NCBI GenBank assembly: GCA_002803225.1
Contig: NXFV01000326.1
Coordinates: 1-41,103, forward strand
Source of the DNA: Gamarada debralockiae
Lineage: Eukaryota > Ascomycota > Leotiomycetes > Helotiales > Hyphodiscaceae
Direction: 5' to 3'
Length of the DNA: 41,103 nucleotides
Part shown: positions 1-9,632 of the stretch, piece by piece
Layout of the letters: every line of letters starts with the position of its first letter
Position numbering within the stretch: the first letter of the stretch is position 1
The notes under the pieces: generated by a model
Database searches by the model: none
What the model was told of the DNA's origin: nothing
What the model saw: only the letters and a program-made list of their open reading frames with translations
Made by a program: the position numbers and the translations under genes

Positions 1-1100
1 CTAAAAACCGCACTGATCCTACCTTTCCAGCCCTCTTTGCCCGCCACGATATACGTCCCAAACCTTTTACCTAATTTCTGGCGGAAGTTTGTGAAATTTG
101 GGAAGTGGTCGCCATTTCTGCAGTTCTGATCTGTAATGATTGGGAGGGTGAAGTTGAAGAGTGTTCGTAGAAAGGTCAGGGAAATAAAATATAATAGAGT
201 GGAAACAAGTATCAAAAGAGCAAGAGGGTTTGAGGACTTTCAAAGAATAGCGACGAGGTTTTTACTCAAACCTGGTCCGTTTTCAGCTAAGACAACACTG
301 TGCTACTCCAAATCCATGTCAGCCTCATTAAAACAACCGACAGGGCAATCTGATTTAAGTACTGAACACCCCCCCCCCCGGGCGAGAACTGCACACATAG
401 GTCCAACGTACTGCGAGGCCATATCTTCAAGCGCAAATGGGGCAAGAAAATACGCCAATGGGCCTCTCCGAGCAAGTTGTTCCTTCCAACGGTTTTCTTT
501 CGACTCCCATCAACAGAATTCGTCCAATAACAAAGAACATCGAGACATTGCAACCAGCAGAAAATCCAACTGACAAAGAGGAATTGGGTCAAGCCCATTC
601 CGCACGAAGGGTAAAGCCAAATAATGATTGAGACACGCTGTAGTCTTTATGCGTCTTCGATTCGGACAATAGAATTGTACTCTAGGAATGAAACGGCGAC
701 GACTAGATCTGGCCAAATTCCCGCCTTCTAGGCCCCCAGCGGCACACTTAGCAGCAGTGGACTACCACCATCTGTCGACTCCGACAAAAACAGAGGGACA
801 AAAACCGGTTGTAGTAAGCAACGAATACAAAGGAAGTTCGATCAAGCCTGGTGACCTCTAAGAACATAATGAATATTCATCGTCCTAGAAATGTTCCTCC
901 AGCAAATACAAAAGCGACAGCTTGCTCGCATCAAATGGTTTGATTCGCCCGCATATTTATGCCATCAAGTAATTCTTGTGCCTCACTCCCAAAAATTCAC
1001 AAGGGATATCCAAATCCAACGCCATTCTCCCCCCCTTATTCGTTATAGATGCTAAGTGAAAGTATTCAAGCGCGCCCCTAAGGGGACCGTCTTCACCGTA
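1..1100. other. Intergenic, no gene recognised
   Basis: I see no ORF here with a recognisable family or with splice-consistent neighbours. A homopolymer C run lies at about 368-378. Short ORFs on both strands (for example 136-573 plus and 287-598 minus) overlap each other and have no domain-like composition. The right part is the downstream flank of the cupredoxin-like gene. Confidence 0.5.
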
Positions 1101-1297
1101 TCAAAGGATCGATTTTCTGGTCCGGTCTATATCCTGATTCGGAGTCTGTGAATGAGAATGGTCGCGGACTATTTGCGTCTGGTGAGGGACCGGCGCCAGA
1201 GAGTTCGTGTGGACCTGTATCTTGACGTTCTGGTTGTGGAGGTGCCGGTCTAAATCCCACATTAGGTTCCATTCCCTGGGCAAACGTAGAACAAAAC
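1101..1297 (-). other. Possible lost or extra C-terminal coding tail of the cupredoxin gene
   Basis: Directly after the stop at 1298, a GTAAGT donor-like site and a CCCAG acceptor-like site lie only about 26 nt apart, far shorter than a normal fungal intron. Beyond them one frame reads a smooth Pro/Gly-rich tail (starting GMEPNVGFRPAPPQPERQ and ending DQKIDPLIR, then a stop near 1101). Splicing exactly there enters a different frame (MEWNLMWDL...). One extra G after the acceptor would restore the smooth frame. This may be a one-base erosion, a sequencing error, or coincidence. Confidence 0.3.
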
Positions 1298-2630
1298 TTA
1301 CATCAATCCACCACCACTTGGATCCATCTCATGCGTATGACCAGTCGCATACGTACTAAACCCCGGACTTGGGAAGGCTGCACTCCCCGGACTTCCAGGA
1401 CTCGGCTGTCCATTCCTCACATGCATGGCTTGCTGACTGCTCTGATGTAGCATGCTCATCATGCCGGTCCTCTCATCGATGGGCGGACTCATACTCCTGT
1501 AACTCTCCGTCTCGGTTCTAGGGATATGGTATCCTTGATCGCTGTACTGCCCGCTCATCACAGATACATGCCCCACTTTCTGCATGTTAGGGTAGTTGGC
1601 CTCGGACATGCCGGTTGGTCCTGCCTGGTAAGAGCTGTGACCAGCGTTTAGTGGATGCTGTGAACGACGAATAATCTCTCCAAGCGATTTCTGGCGTCCA
1701 CACATGTATATCAATGCTCCTGCTAAGAGAAGGACGGCCGCGGCTCCAATGGCTATTCCAGCGATGGCACCACTGCTGAGGCCAGAGTGTGAGGATGACG
1801 CTGCCGTGGCTGCTGCGGCGGTGGCAGTAGGTATATAGGTTCCACCTGTGGCAGTTGTGGTTCGTGTGGGGAGTGCTTCGACAGGGAAGTATTCCATGGG
1901 ACTAAATTCCTCAGTTGCATTTTGGGAGTAGTCGAATTGGATAGCGAAGGTGAACGTTGAATTAGGGTTAATGACCCCAATCATACCCTGGAAACATGCG
2001 CCTGGAGCAGAGCAGTAGAAGAAGGCAGGTTCTGTGTCATTGATGGGTAATCGAAAGATGGGAGGCTGCAGAACGAAGTATGTTAGTAGATGCGGGAGTA
2101 CAGGATGGAAGTCGTAGAATGCTTACATTCGACAATACAACAGCAACGGGTTCAAAACCACTCCAGAATCCAACTAACCCAGGACCAGTGTCTTCGTACG
2201 GTATGCATGGATTCTTAAACCCAGCTCTGGCCACCGAGTGGTTTTGGGGATAGAATCGGAATTCTGGATATCGATCAGCTCTTTTCTAGAGAATCGTCCC
2301 AGCCAACCAAGCCCTCCAACCCCCAACAACGAATTTCCTTACCGATAACATCGCCCACGGCTGCGAATAATTGATTGGGAGTGAAATTAAATCCGTCCTA
2401 TCAAATAATATCCATCAGTATTGAAGTTTGTGGATTAATTAAAGTTATCTCAACAACTGGAATTCTGAACATACCGCACCGACGGAACAAGTGTGTGTCG
2501 CACCAACCGCTGTAGATGTACTAGTGTTTGTAGCAGAGCTCGATTGCGTACTTGAAGCGGTCGTCGAACTCTGGGCAAACACTGAGCTAAGCAAGGCTGT
2601 CGCCAGCACTGCAACGACGCTCAAAAACAT
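1298..2630 (-). CDS. Secreted/membrane-anchored cupredoxin-like serine-rich protein
   Basis: Four exons on the minus strand join in frame with GT-AG introns: 2475-2630, 2343-2397, 2127-2263 and 1298-2065, giving about 371 aa. Residues 1-19 are a signal peptide (MFLSVVAVLATALLSSVFAQ), followed by a Ser/Thr linker. The cupredoxin fold runs from DGFNFTPNQLFAAVGDVI through EFRFYPQNHSV and GFWSGFEPV to YCSAPGACFQGMIGVINPN. A Thr/Ala-rich stalk precedes one membrane helix at about residues 216-237 and a cytoplasmic tail of about 130 residues rich in Gly, Ser and Pro. The protein is therefore predicted to sit in the plasma membrane with its cupredoxin domain in the wall space. The usual His-Cys pair before the GM motif reads Ala-Cys, so one copper ligand seems lost and metal binding is doubtful. 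Family assignment is firm. The C-terminus is less certain because the frame may continue past 1298. Confidence 0.85.
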
Positions 2631-3764
2631 CGTGAATTATTTCGTCGATGTATCGTGGACACATTTAATTTTGGCGTGAAGGAAAGAAGGTCAGTCATCT
2701 TCAACAGGAGAGCGATAACCGCAAAGTACGTAGTGAACAGCGCGTGTAATAATCCGGCCGCCCGTATTCTGCATGCAAGAGGGGAAGGAAGGGCATGGGT
2801 TCCATGTCGTTTTGATGGAACATTTTCGATCAGACACGTTGTGGTTGGAAATAGCGGATGCTCCGTATTCAGCCTGGGATCTTCGGTATCCGTACTACTG
2901 TCAGCCCCCAAAGAATGCGGCAGGCGGAGACGCGGCCGGGGGCCTTGAATTGGAAATTTTGTGGTGACCTGGCTGAGACTCTGACGGAGGGTTGCAATTT
3001 GATACGGGATAGCGTGAGGCCGCGCTGAGGCATAGCTGATTGTCAGCATCAGGGTCGAATGAGCAGACCTTGTGGCTCCACGACTTTCGGGACTAAGCTC
3101 AGCTTATCTGGTGGCGATGCACCCTATCGTGCCTTCCTGCAAATTTTCCGCGCAAATGGCTTGAAGGATTCTGGAATTTGTTTGTTAGTTCCTGAATACG
3201 GTGAGGGACCAACCTGCCTCCTGTCAATCTAGTCTCTCCTCGCTGTCCCATCTTAGAGCGCCGTATTGGCATTTGGTGCAGCTGGTAAGCTTTGCTATCA
3301 GAAGCTTGTCGATATCACAGAAATCAGCCAGCCAGCAAGTGAAATTAATCTGCACGTTGTCTTGGCCGCATTCAATTGCATATTTTGTCCAGGCCCCCTC
3401 CGAGTCCCCGCCTGGGGGCGGGTACTTGTGATTGGGAAAGGGCCCACATTACAGGGAATGGTACGCAATTGTCGGTAGCGAACCACTAATAGGCGAGAGA
3501 ATTGCCAGCCTTGTGGAGGGTGTGGTAAGTGGACGGAGCACTCTGGATTTGGCGATGGACTAGTAAATCAAGTTACGAAGCTGGAAGGATGGAGATTACC
3601 AGGATGTCAAAATCCCGAAATCACGTGTCGGGGACCTCGGGGATTTTCAGGGTTCGACCTTCGAAACAATCTGGATTCTGGAAGTACTTTATTCTGAAAG
3701 GGGATGGGAAGAAAAAAAGAGATCTTAATTGGGGTATATGGTATCGCGAACCTATGAAAACCAG
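2631..3764. other. Intergenic: promoter of the cupredoxin gene and 3' flank of ALG6
   Basis: No coding family was recognised. The segment contains the upstream region of the cupredoxin-like gene and the downstream region of ALG6. It includes a GC-rich inverted stretch near 3393-3424 (cccc...gggg). ORFs such as 2621-3049 minus and 3529-3852 plus overlap the flanking genes or each other and look like chance. Confidence 0.5.
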
Positions 3765-5593
3765 CTACTGCGTCTTTGCTTTTCCCTTCTCTGATTTCGA
3801 AGATTGGATAAATCCACTCTCCACCACTAAGTTCCATAAACACCAGAGATAGCAGATGCCAAATCCTACAGCTCCAATTCCAACATTGATCACTACCCAA
3901 AGATCTGGCTTGTCGTGAGGAGGCGCAAGGAAAGCTTCCACGACATGCCATAATGCCATCAAGAGATAGAACGCTGAATGCAATGTTGTAGTAGCGAATC
4001 CTGTCCAGGTGGCAGTTCCTTCTTGTTTGTAGACTGCGAATGAGGCGGGTGGGATTCCAAGGAGATATGCCCAGAGCAGGGTCAAGACGAAATATGGGAC
4101 TCGCAAATTAACTCGTTGAAGCAATGGGAACATTGTCCAGGCTCCGAGGATGTTTGCGAATCCAACCCAAGCACGCGTGTTTTTGTTGAGACCATGCTTC
4201 GCAGCCAGAAGAGCTGTCATTGGCATCAAAGGCAAGAGAACGCTCTTCTCGTGGACCTGGAAGCTGAAGAGGAAGAAAGCCCAAGCCGTGGTTGCCAGTG
4301 CCAATGGTAAGAGTTCCTTTCGTGGCTTTGCGAATATGACGAAACAAGGAGGTTTGATTGCAGCGAGTGTAGCGAGTAGGGAGGCTTTTTGCAGGAGTTC
4401 GGAGGGGTACTTCCGAAGCTTGATGACCACGTTCAGAGTGCACCAGAAATTGGCGACCTTGTCCTCGAAAAGGCCACGAGCGAAGGGGAATACCCGATGA
4501 ATGACTTGTGCGAGTTGCTGTACGACGGGATAATACCAAGCTTTGAAGTTGAGCTTGAACGAGTACTCGGAGAAGATTGGCAGAGGGGCAAAGTGTCCGA
4601 ATAGGTCTGGTCGAGCGTCAATGCCACGGTGGGCATCGTAGAGGGCTCCAAGGAAGATGGGCAGAAGTAGGATGGTGAACGATGCGGTCGTGACGATGGC
4701 AATGCCGAGAAATCGAGGTATGTTTATTCGAGGGAAAATGCAAACTCCTAGGAGATATGCAAATATTGCCGGCGCATAGTATAAGGCCATCTGTTTGAAC
4801 CCCAGTGCCAGGACGAAGAAGACACAGCTCCACATGTACCTGCCGGCGAGGGCACTGGACATGGTCGCCATCACGAATCCCAGCATGACGGTGTTATATT
4901 GGAAATGGACATGATCAATGAGGATTGTGCCTGGCTGCATTAGGATTGCTGTGAGAGCAATTGAAGCAGTCCAAGTGTTGACTCCCTGGAGCTTGCTAAG
5001 TCTCCGTACAAATATGACAGTAGCGGGTATGTATATGAGGTATTCGGAGATAATGACGGTGGCGCGCATGAAGACCTTCAATATCGGATCTTCCAGCCCT
5101 CGTGAGGTGTGTAAGGCGAACCATGTGGGGTCGATGAGGCCTCCAATCTTCCCTAAAAGCCAGCTATGGTACGCCGTCAAAGGTGGATAATCCAAACCCC
5201 ACCACTCGAGATCATGAAAGTACCATTGTGATATTGGCAACTGGGTTGTGATTTCCATCCAATGTCTTTGAGCTTCATAGTCGCCATGCATGGGGGGATT
5301 TTGAAATCCTAGAAAATTTATTAGTTACGAAATTTCGTAGAAGCTTCAAACATACCAGAATATCCCCAAAGACCTGCAGCCCATCTAAACAGGCCTACTG
5401 CCATCAATATCAGTGGCAGAATTTCCCATTGCGATACTGAACTCCGTGCAGGCCAGAGGAAGGCAGCCAGGGGATATGTTGGCTTGGCCGTTGAGGAGCG
5501 TCCTGTATTTGTCGATGCCACTGATGAGACCTCGCTGTCATTTGACGACTTCTTAACCTTCCGCCGCGGCTTATGAGGCGAAGGTCCTACCAT
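3765..5593 (-). CDS. ALG6: Dolichyl-P-Glc:Man9GlcNAc2-PP-dolichol alpha-1,3-glucosyltransferase (ALG6)
   Basis: Two exons, 5308-5593 being split by an intron: exon 1 is 5356-5593 and exon 2 is 3765-5308 (donor GTATGT, acceptor TTTCTAG), giving about 593 aa, slightly longer than the yeast enzyme. ALG6 adds the first glucose from dolichyl-phosphate glucose to the lipid-linked Man9GlcNAc2 oligosaccharide on the lumenal side of the ER, before N-glycosylation. Family hallmarks visible are GDYEAQRHWMEIT (about residues 88-100), WYFHDLEWWGLDYPPLTAYHSW (quoted in parts: WYFHDLEWW, then LDYPPLTAYHSW), the central HVHFQYN motif and many hydrophobic helices. The exon-1 protein begins with a basic Ser-rich cytosolic tail and the first membrane helix (ILPLILMAVGLFRW). 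The start at 5593 was chosen because an upstream in-frame ATG at 5653 adds an atypical His-rich stretch. Distinguished from ALG8 by the GDYEAQRHW motif. Intact, with no odd residues seen. Confidence 0.93.
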
Positions 5594-6620
5594 TATCACC
5601 GAGAATTGACAATTGTGGGAAGGGTGATGGGCATTGTTTGGGTGGAGGATCAAGACAGATTTTAAAGCTTCAGTTCGCGTGTGAGGGACGCGAGGCGACG
5701 GACGATCTTCAAACTTCAGGCACCAACCTCAGGCAGAATTTCCAATAATAGCCTGTCGCTGCCTCTCCACCACCCACTCACATCTTCTACACTCCTGGCA
5801 TTATCTGGAAAGAGCCTATTTGTCAATCGGTAGCAGAGTCGGAGTCGCTGCGAGTGCTATTCATGCGGTCCTGAGTGTTTGTAGTCACAAAGAGAGCGAA
5901 TGGGTTGGCAAGATGCTTCCCCAGATCTCTCGAGCCGGAATCAACCGCGATGATGGTTCCTCATTGAAGTGGGAGCAATTTTCTGGCCGACAAAAGCGAA
6001 ACATTCTTCTGATGTTTTGAAGTATCAAGTACATCAGGATGGGGAGTTTGCGACTGGTGGTTGTGGCAATCATGCTTCGATTCGATTCGATCGCTTTTCA
6101 CAACCGTTGCCGTCAAGTCTTAATCACACCACAAAATCGACAACCCCTCATTTTGACTCTGCATATCTGCATAACCCCTTCACACATTGCTTGGAAAGGG
6201 ACGAGGACCGATCTCTTGCATTCGGGAAGAAATCGCTTATTTATTGAGATACACTGCGACGGGGTTTGAATAGGCTTTGCGCGGCAATGCCACGTGATAC
6301 CCGGGAATCCGGACCATAACGAAGACTTCTAGAGTAGTAATGCTGTCATTGTCGAAGATCTCGAATTCTAGGTAGGAAAATCTGCTTCTTGTCAATTTTT
6401 GACCTTGTCAGCTTTTGTAATGGGACGTACCAGACGATTCTGGGTCACTTCACCAGTTTACTAGGGGCCTTCTCTGACCCCCAAATGTCTTCCATATCAA
6501 CTAACAACGTCAACCTTAGAACCATCAACATCACATCACCGAACATCGATTCAACTTCTATAAGAACGCCAAATTGTCTCGGGCTTCTTTTGAGAGTCGT
6601 CGCCGGCTCTTCTAAACAAC
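5594..6620. other. Intergenic; ALG6 promoter and possible leader of the 6621 ORF
   Basis: No recognised gene. The part next to 5594 is the ALG6 promoter. From about 6480 to 6620 the plus strand is C/A-rich and G-poor (for example atcaacatcacatcaccg), the composition usual for a fungal 5' leader, and it runs directly into the small ORF at 6621. ORFs at 5820-6269 and 6389-6730 give no recognisable protein. Confidence 0.4.
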
Positions 6621-6737
6621 ATGGAAACCCTTCCAATCGTCCTTGGGTGTTTGATCGCGGTTCTCTTCCTCGTCGGGGTGGCCTCTCTCATCAATTTATC
6701 AATGCGAAAAGAAGGGGGCCCAACTACTAATGTTTGA
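6621..6737 (+). CDS. Candidate 38-aa single-pass membrane microprotein
   Basis: The ORF starts with ATG in a good context (A at -3, G at +4: acaacATGG) and encodes METLPIVLGCLIAVLFLVGV followed by ASLINLSMRKEGGPTTNV. One hydrophobic segment of about 20 residues is followed by a short basic tail (MRK), so an N-out/C-in orientation with the tail in the cytosol or matrix is plausible. It is preceded by about 140 nt of G-poor leader-like sequence. I recognise no family. Function unknown; it could also be a chance ORF, or an upstream ORF of a longer transcript that includes the repeat-bearing ORF 6734-7201. Confidence 0.4.
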   Translation: METLPIVLGCLIAVLFLVGVASLINLSMRKEGGPTTNV

Positions 6738-7442
6738 TGGTCCAGGATTTCCCCCCACAAGAGCCATGGACCTTGTATCAATCATCTTTTCCCTTGGTTG
6801 AGGTCACATTATTCACTCCGACTCTCCATACCTGTCGAAATTACACACACCACATCGATCACAACAACACTATTCGGGTCCAATTTCCTCCTTCGACATG
6901 GATTGAAGCGTCTTCTATCACATCTCACCTAAACACTACATCGACCACACAACAGTCTTCGGGTCTACCCTCTCCTTCAACATGGATTGAAGCGCTCCAC
7001 ACCTCAGCTGAACACGAGGAACAAGTTTCACTTCCCAGTTTCTTTTTTTGTTTGTCTTATCAACTTTGGGTCTTTTTGGGCACATCTTTCGGAAAGTTTT
7101 GGAGTTGGCTTAGACTTTGGTCTCTAGGGCAGCGTCCTCTCGGTAGTGGAGTTTGGTGGGAAAGGCTGAAGGCATGCAACATCTTCGAAGCTGAGTTCTA
7201 GGAAGTCATTTGCTCTGAACAAATTGGTGGCACCTAAAAATTGCGGCTTTGTTATCTCAAGTGATGGATTCTTCGTCAAAGTTGGACAAGGAAACTCTAT
7301 CGCTCACAAACAAAAATATTCGAACGAGAAATATTTGCATCAGCACTCTACCACTATGAAGTGTTTGCAAAACAAATCTTCTCATTGCCTTTGATCCTTG
7401 CAATCACTCAATAACACATACAGTATCATAGTTCTGGTCAGG
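6738..7442. other. Gene-poor stretch with a low-complexity ORF
   Basis: A 155-codon plus-strand frame (6734-7201) spans an imperfect duplication in which the peptide STWIEA occurs twice, then an aromatic-rich tail. Its first codon overlaps the stop of the 6621 ORF. No domain is recognisable and the frame begins in leader-like sequence, so it may be untranslated 3' sequence of the microprotein transcript. Nothing recognisable lies at 7202-7442. Confidence 0.35.
6852..6994 (+). repeat. Imperfect direct repeat, about 59 bp, period about 85 bp
   Basis: Copy 1 (about 6852-6910) and copy 2 (about 6938-6994) share acatcga-cacaaca, ttcgggtc and tccttc-acatggattgaagcg with scattered differences and a small indel. 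Seen directly in the sequence. Confidence 0.7.
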
Positions 7443-9080
7443 TCACAACCCGAATTTCTTCCTTTCGAGCCATCTTAGCTGATGTACAACAAGGTTGTCG
7501 CCCCCAAAGCCAACTCCCAGGAAATATCGGTATCACACGGCGGATCTCCGACTTTCAGCGCGATAGGGCCTACCCACCGAGTCTGACTCGTGCATAAAAT
7601 CGCTACTGCTATGCCTACAATGAACACAAACGGGCCTGCAAATCCGTAAGGAAGCTTCTTCGGGTCTTGCCAAGCCGAGATATTGTATGCATATCCACAT
7701 CGCCAGGTGTTATCTCCAGGAAGATGATCGTCAGAAACAGGGTCAACCAATAGGCAATGACGTTTAAAAAGTTCCCCATCACAGAGAAGAGATGGTTTCG
7801 TCCGGCCACGGCTGTGGCAAGGAAGATCGCCCCGCCCAGCAGTGACCACACGAGTCGAGGTACGGTAGGCAACCCCAGTGCTATGGGTTGGACAGTCAAA
7901 CCAAGTGAATAGATATTTACTGTTTCAAAGCCCAGCCAAGGGAAGTGGTTCTGGTTTGCGGCTGCGACTGACCACTATCCTAGCTCAGAGAAACTGAGAA
8001 GTACTTGGATGAACTTCCCAAATCCGGCTACGCCAGAGGAGTATCCTTTAAATACCTCTTCCGTCAACCCACTAACACCTGCTGCATCATATACACTCTG
8101 GAATGCGTCGTTTCCAGTGACGGTCGTCATCAGGCCCGCGCCGAGGAGCTCGACGAAGAATTGAGAAATGAAGATGCGGAAGAACGTCCACCAAATATGC
8201 TTGATGGTTTGTCTAATCTGTGCCAGCGAAACCGAGCCAGCTATCCAGAGGGGTCGGGGATCTTACGTATTTCGCGCATATAAACGCCATAATCCGTAGT
8301 AATAGGATAGTGGTACCAAACGAATGCACGCCCGATGTCTCCGCCGCGCCATTGCCCATCGGAGCGTTTACCATATACTTTGCCCCGAATCCACCAACGA
8401 TAATGAAGCAAACTGTCACCACCATCCAGGAATACCGTTCAAAGCGGTGGATGTGCTTGTATCTAAACATGCCGATGATCATAGCCAAAAGACCAATGAT
8501 CAACATAGCGACCGCCATAGGCAGGTTCCGTTCCTACATCGTACAAGAATTCTGCGCCCGCAATTGCGTTCACCATCGCCCATCCAATCTGGTTCACAAG
8601 GTTGATTTATACAATCACCTTTGCTGGGCACCATCCAAAGGAATACCTTGGGATGACCATCGTTCTTAATCCGAGTTTCGGGCCAAAGGTAGCCACGAGA
8701 GCAGGAGGTATCGAGCCGATGATGTTGAAGAACAGGATGCAGAGGATGAATCCCACCATCCGAGATAGAAGAGCGAAGGTCCAAGAGTACCGAATCGAGC
8801 GTCGGTACTCCAGCATTGACGCTCATGAAAATCGAGAACAGAACCCTTGGCTGGTTCGTACGTACTTCTGGTGGCACACGCTCGAATCCACCCTCCTCAG
8901 CACCAGAATTTCTAATCCAGCTTCGCACTTTCTGGAATGAACCGGGCTTTGAGAGTACGGCGATGTCGCCAGACGACTGTTCGTACTGCATGGCGTCTTG
9001 GACTAGCCTTCCTTCTCATCGACAATGCCAAGAGAGCTATTGGTGTGCACGCCTTTCTCTGCCTCGTGAATTTCCGCCAT
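7443..9080 (-). pseudogene. Decayed NCS1-family purine/cytosine permease (Fcy2-like)
   Basis: Successive minus-strand fragments, in correct order but in different frames, spell an NCS1 nucleobase:cation symporter. From 9080 the N-terminus begins MAEIHEAEKG and meets a stop after DEKEG. Next come SSGDIAVLSKPGSFQKV and GFERVPPEVRTNQP (8991-8820), FFNIIGSIPPALVATFGPKL (about 8770-8680), NQIGWAMVNAIAGAEFLYDV (8600-8530, frameshifted), GLLAMIIGMFRYKHIHRFER (8518-8400), SQFFVELLGAGLMTTVTGND (about 8150-8100), LGLPTVPRLVWSLLGGAIFL (7899-7800) and DPKKLPYGFAGPFVFIVG (7670-7600), with the C-terminus RWLERKKFGL ending at 7443. At least five frameshifts or stops interrupt it. Intact relatives are about 500 aa with about 12 membrane helices and import purines and cytosine across the plasma membrane. 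It sits divergently from a broken guanine deaminase, which suggests a former purine-use pair. Confidence 0.9.
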
Positions 9081-9632
9081 TGGTCTGGTTTTCTATTCCA
9101 AAACTCACGACAGAGAAATTTCTCGAGACATTTCAACGCGTCTTCCTTTATCAAGGTATTCCAAACATAGCGGGTCTAGACAATCCATAGCCACTGATCG
9201 GGATCCAGGGCCCATGTGAGGAAGCTTTGTCGCTGCTCAAGCTTCGCTGATAGTATCCAACTCGGGAATTCCCATTTTCCAGATATCACCCCAAAATACC
9301 AATATGGACTTGTCAATTGATTGTTTCAGCACCCAATCTCTTATTTTGGTTGATAGGATTGTCCGCGGCCGACGGCGGCCACCGAGTCGTTATCTACATG
9401 TTCACAACCCCAGTGTTTCTAAGGAGGGAACCCTCCGTCCGAGAGCTGCTTCCCCACCTTTGAACGTGTGGTTAGATAAGCTTTCAGCAACGTGTCAAAC
9501 ATGTTCGAAGAGATATCGTCGAGACTACCCCACTTCTATACATTTTAGTTGTGATCAAGACTTTGCCTCGAAGGCTCAAAATGCCAGGCGTTCGTCAACT
9601 GTAAGTCGAGTGTCTCATAAATTTCATTCACC
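9081..9632. other. Divergent intergenic region between permease and guanine deaminase relics
   Basis: About 550 bp separates the two relic start codons. In the ancestral state this would have been the shared promoter region. I see no gene; the plus-strand ORF 9304-9669 runs into the deaminase start in another frame and has no recognisable content. Confidence 0.5.

Noticed and set aside
136..716. Several overlapping ORFs on both strands (up to 145 codons)
   Set aside because: They overlap in conflicting frames, have no domain-like composition, and no splice-consistent partners.
4108..4604. Long antisense ORFs inside ALG6
   Set aside because: They are mirror frames of a clearly conserved glucosyltransferase coding exon.
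7443..9080. Interpreting the permease fragments as exons of an intact gene
   Set aside because: Frame changes occur inside conserved helices without GT-AG sites, and stops lie within the N-terminal segment.
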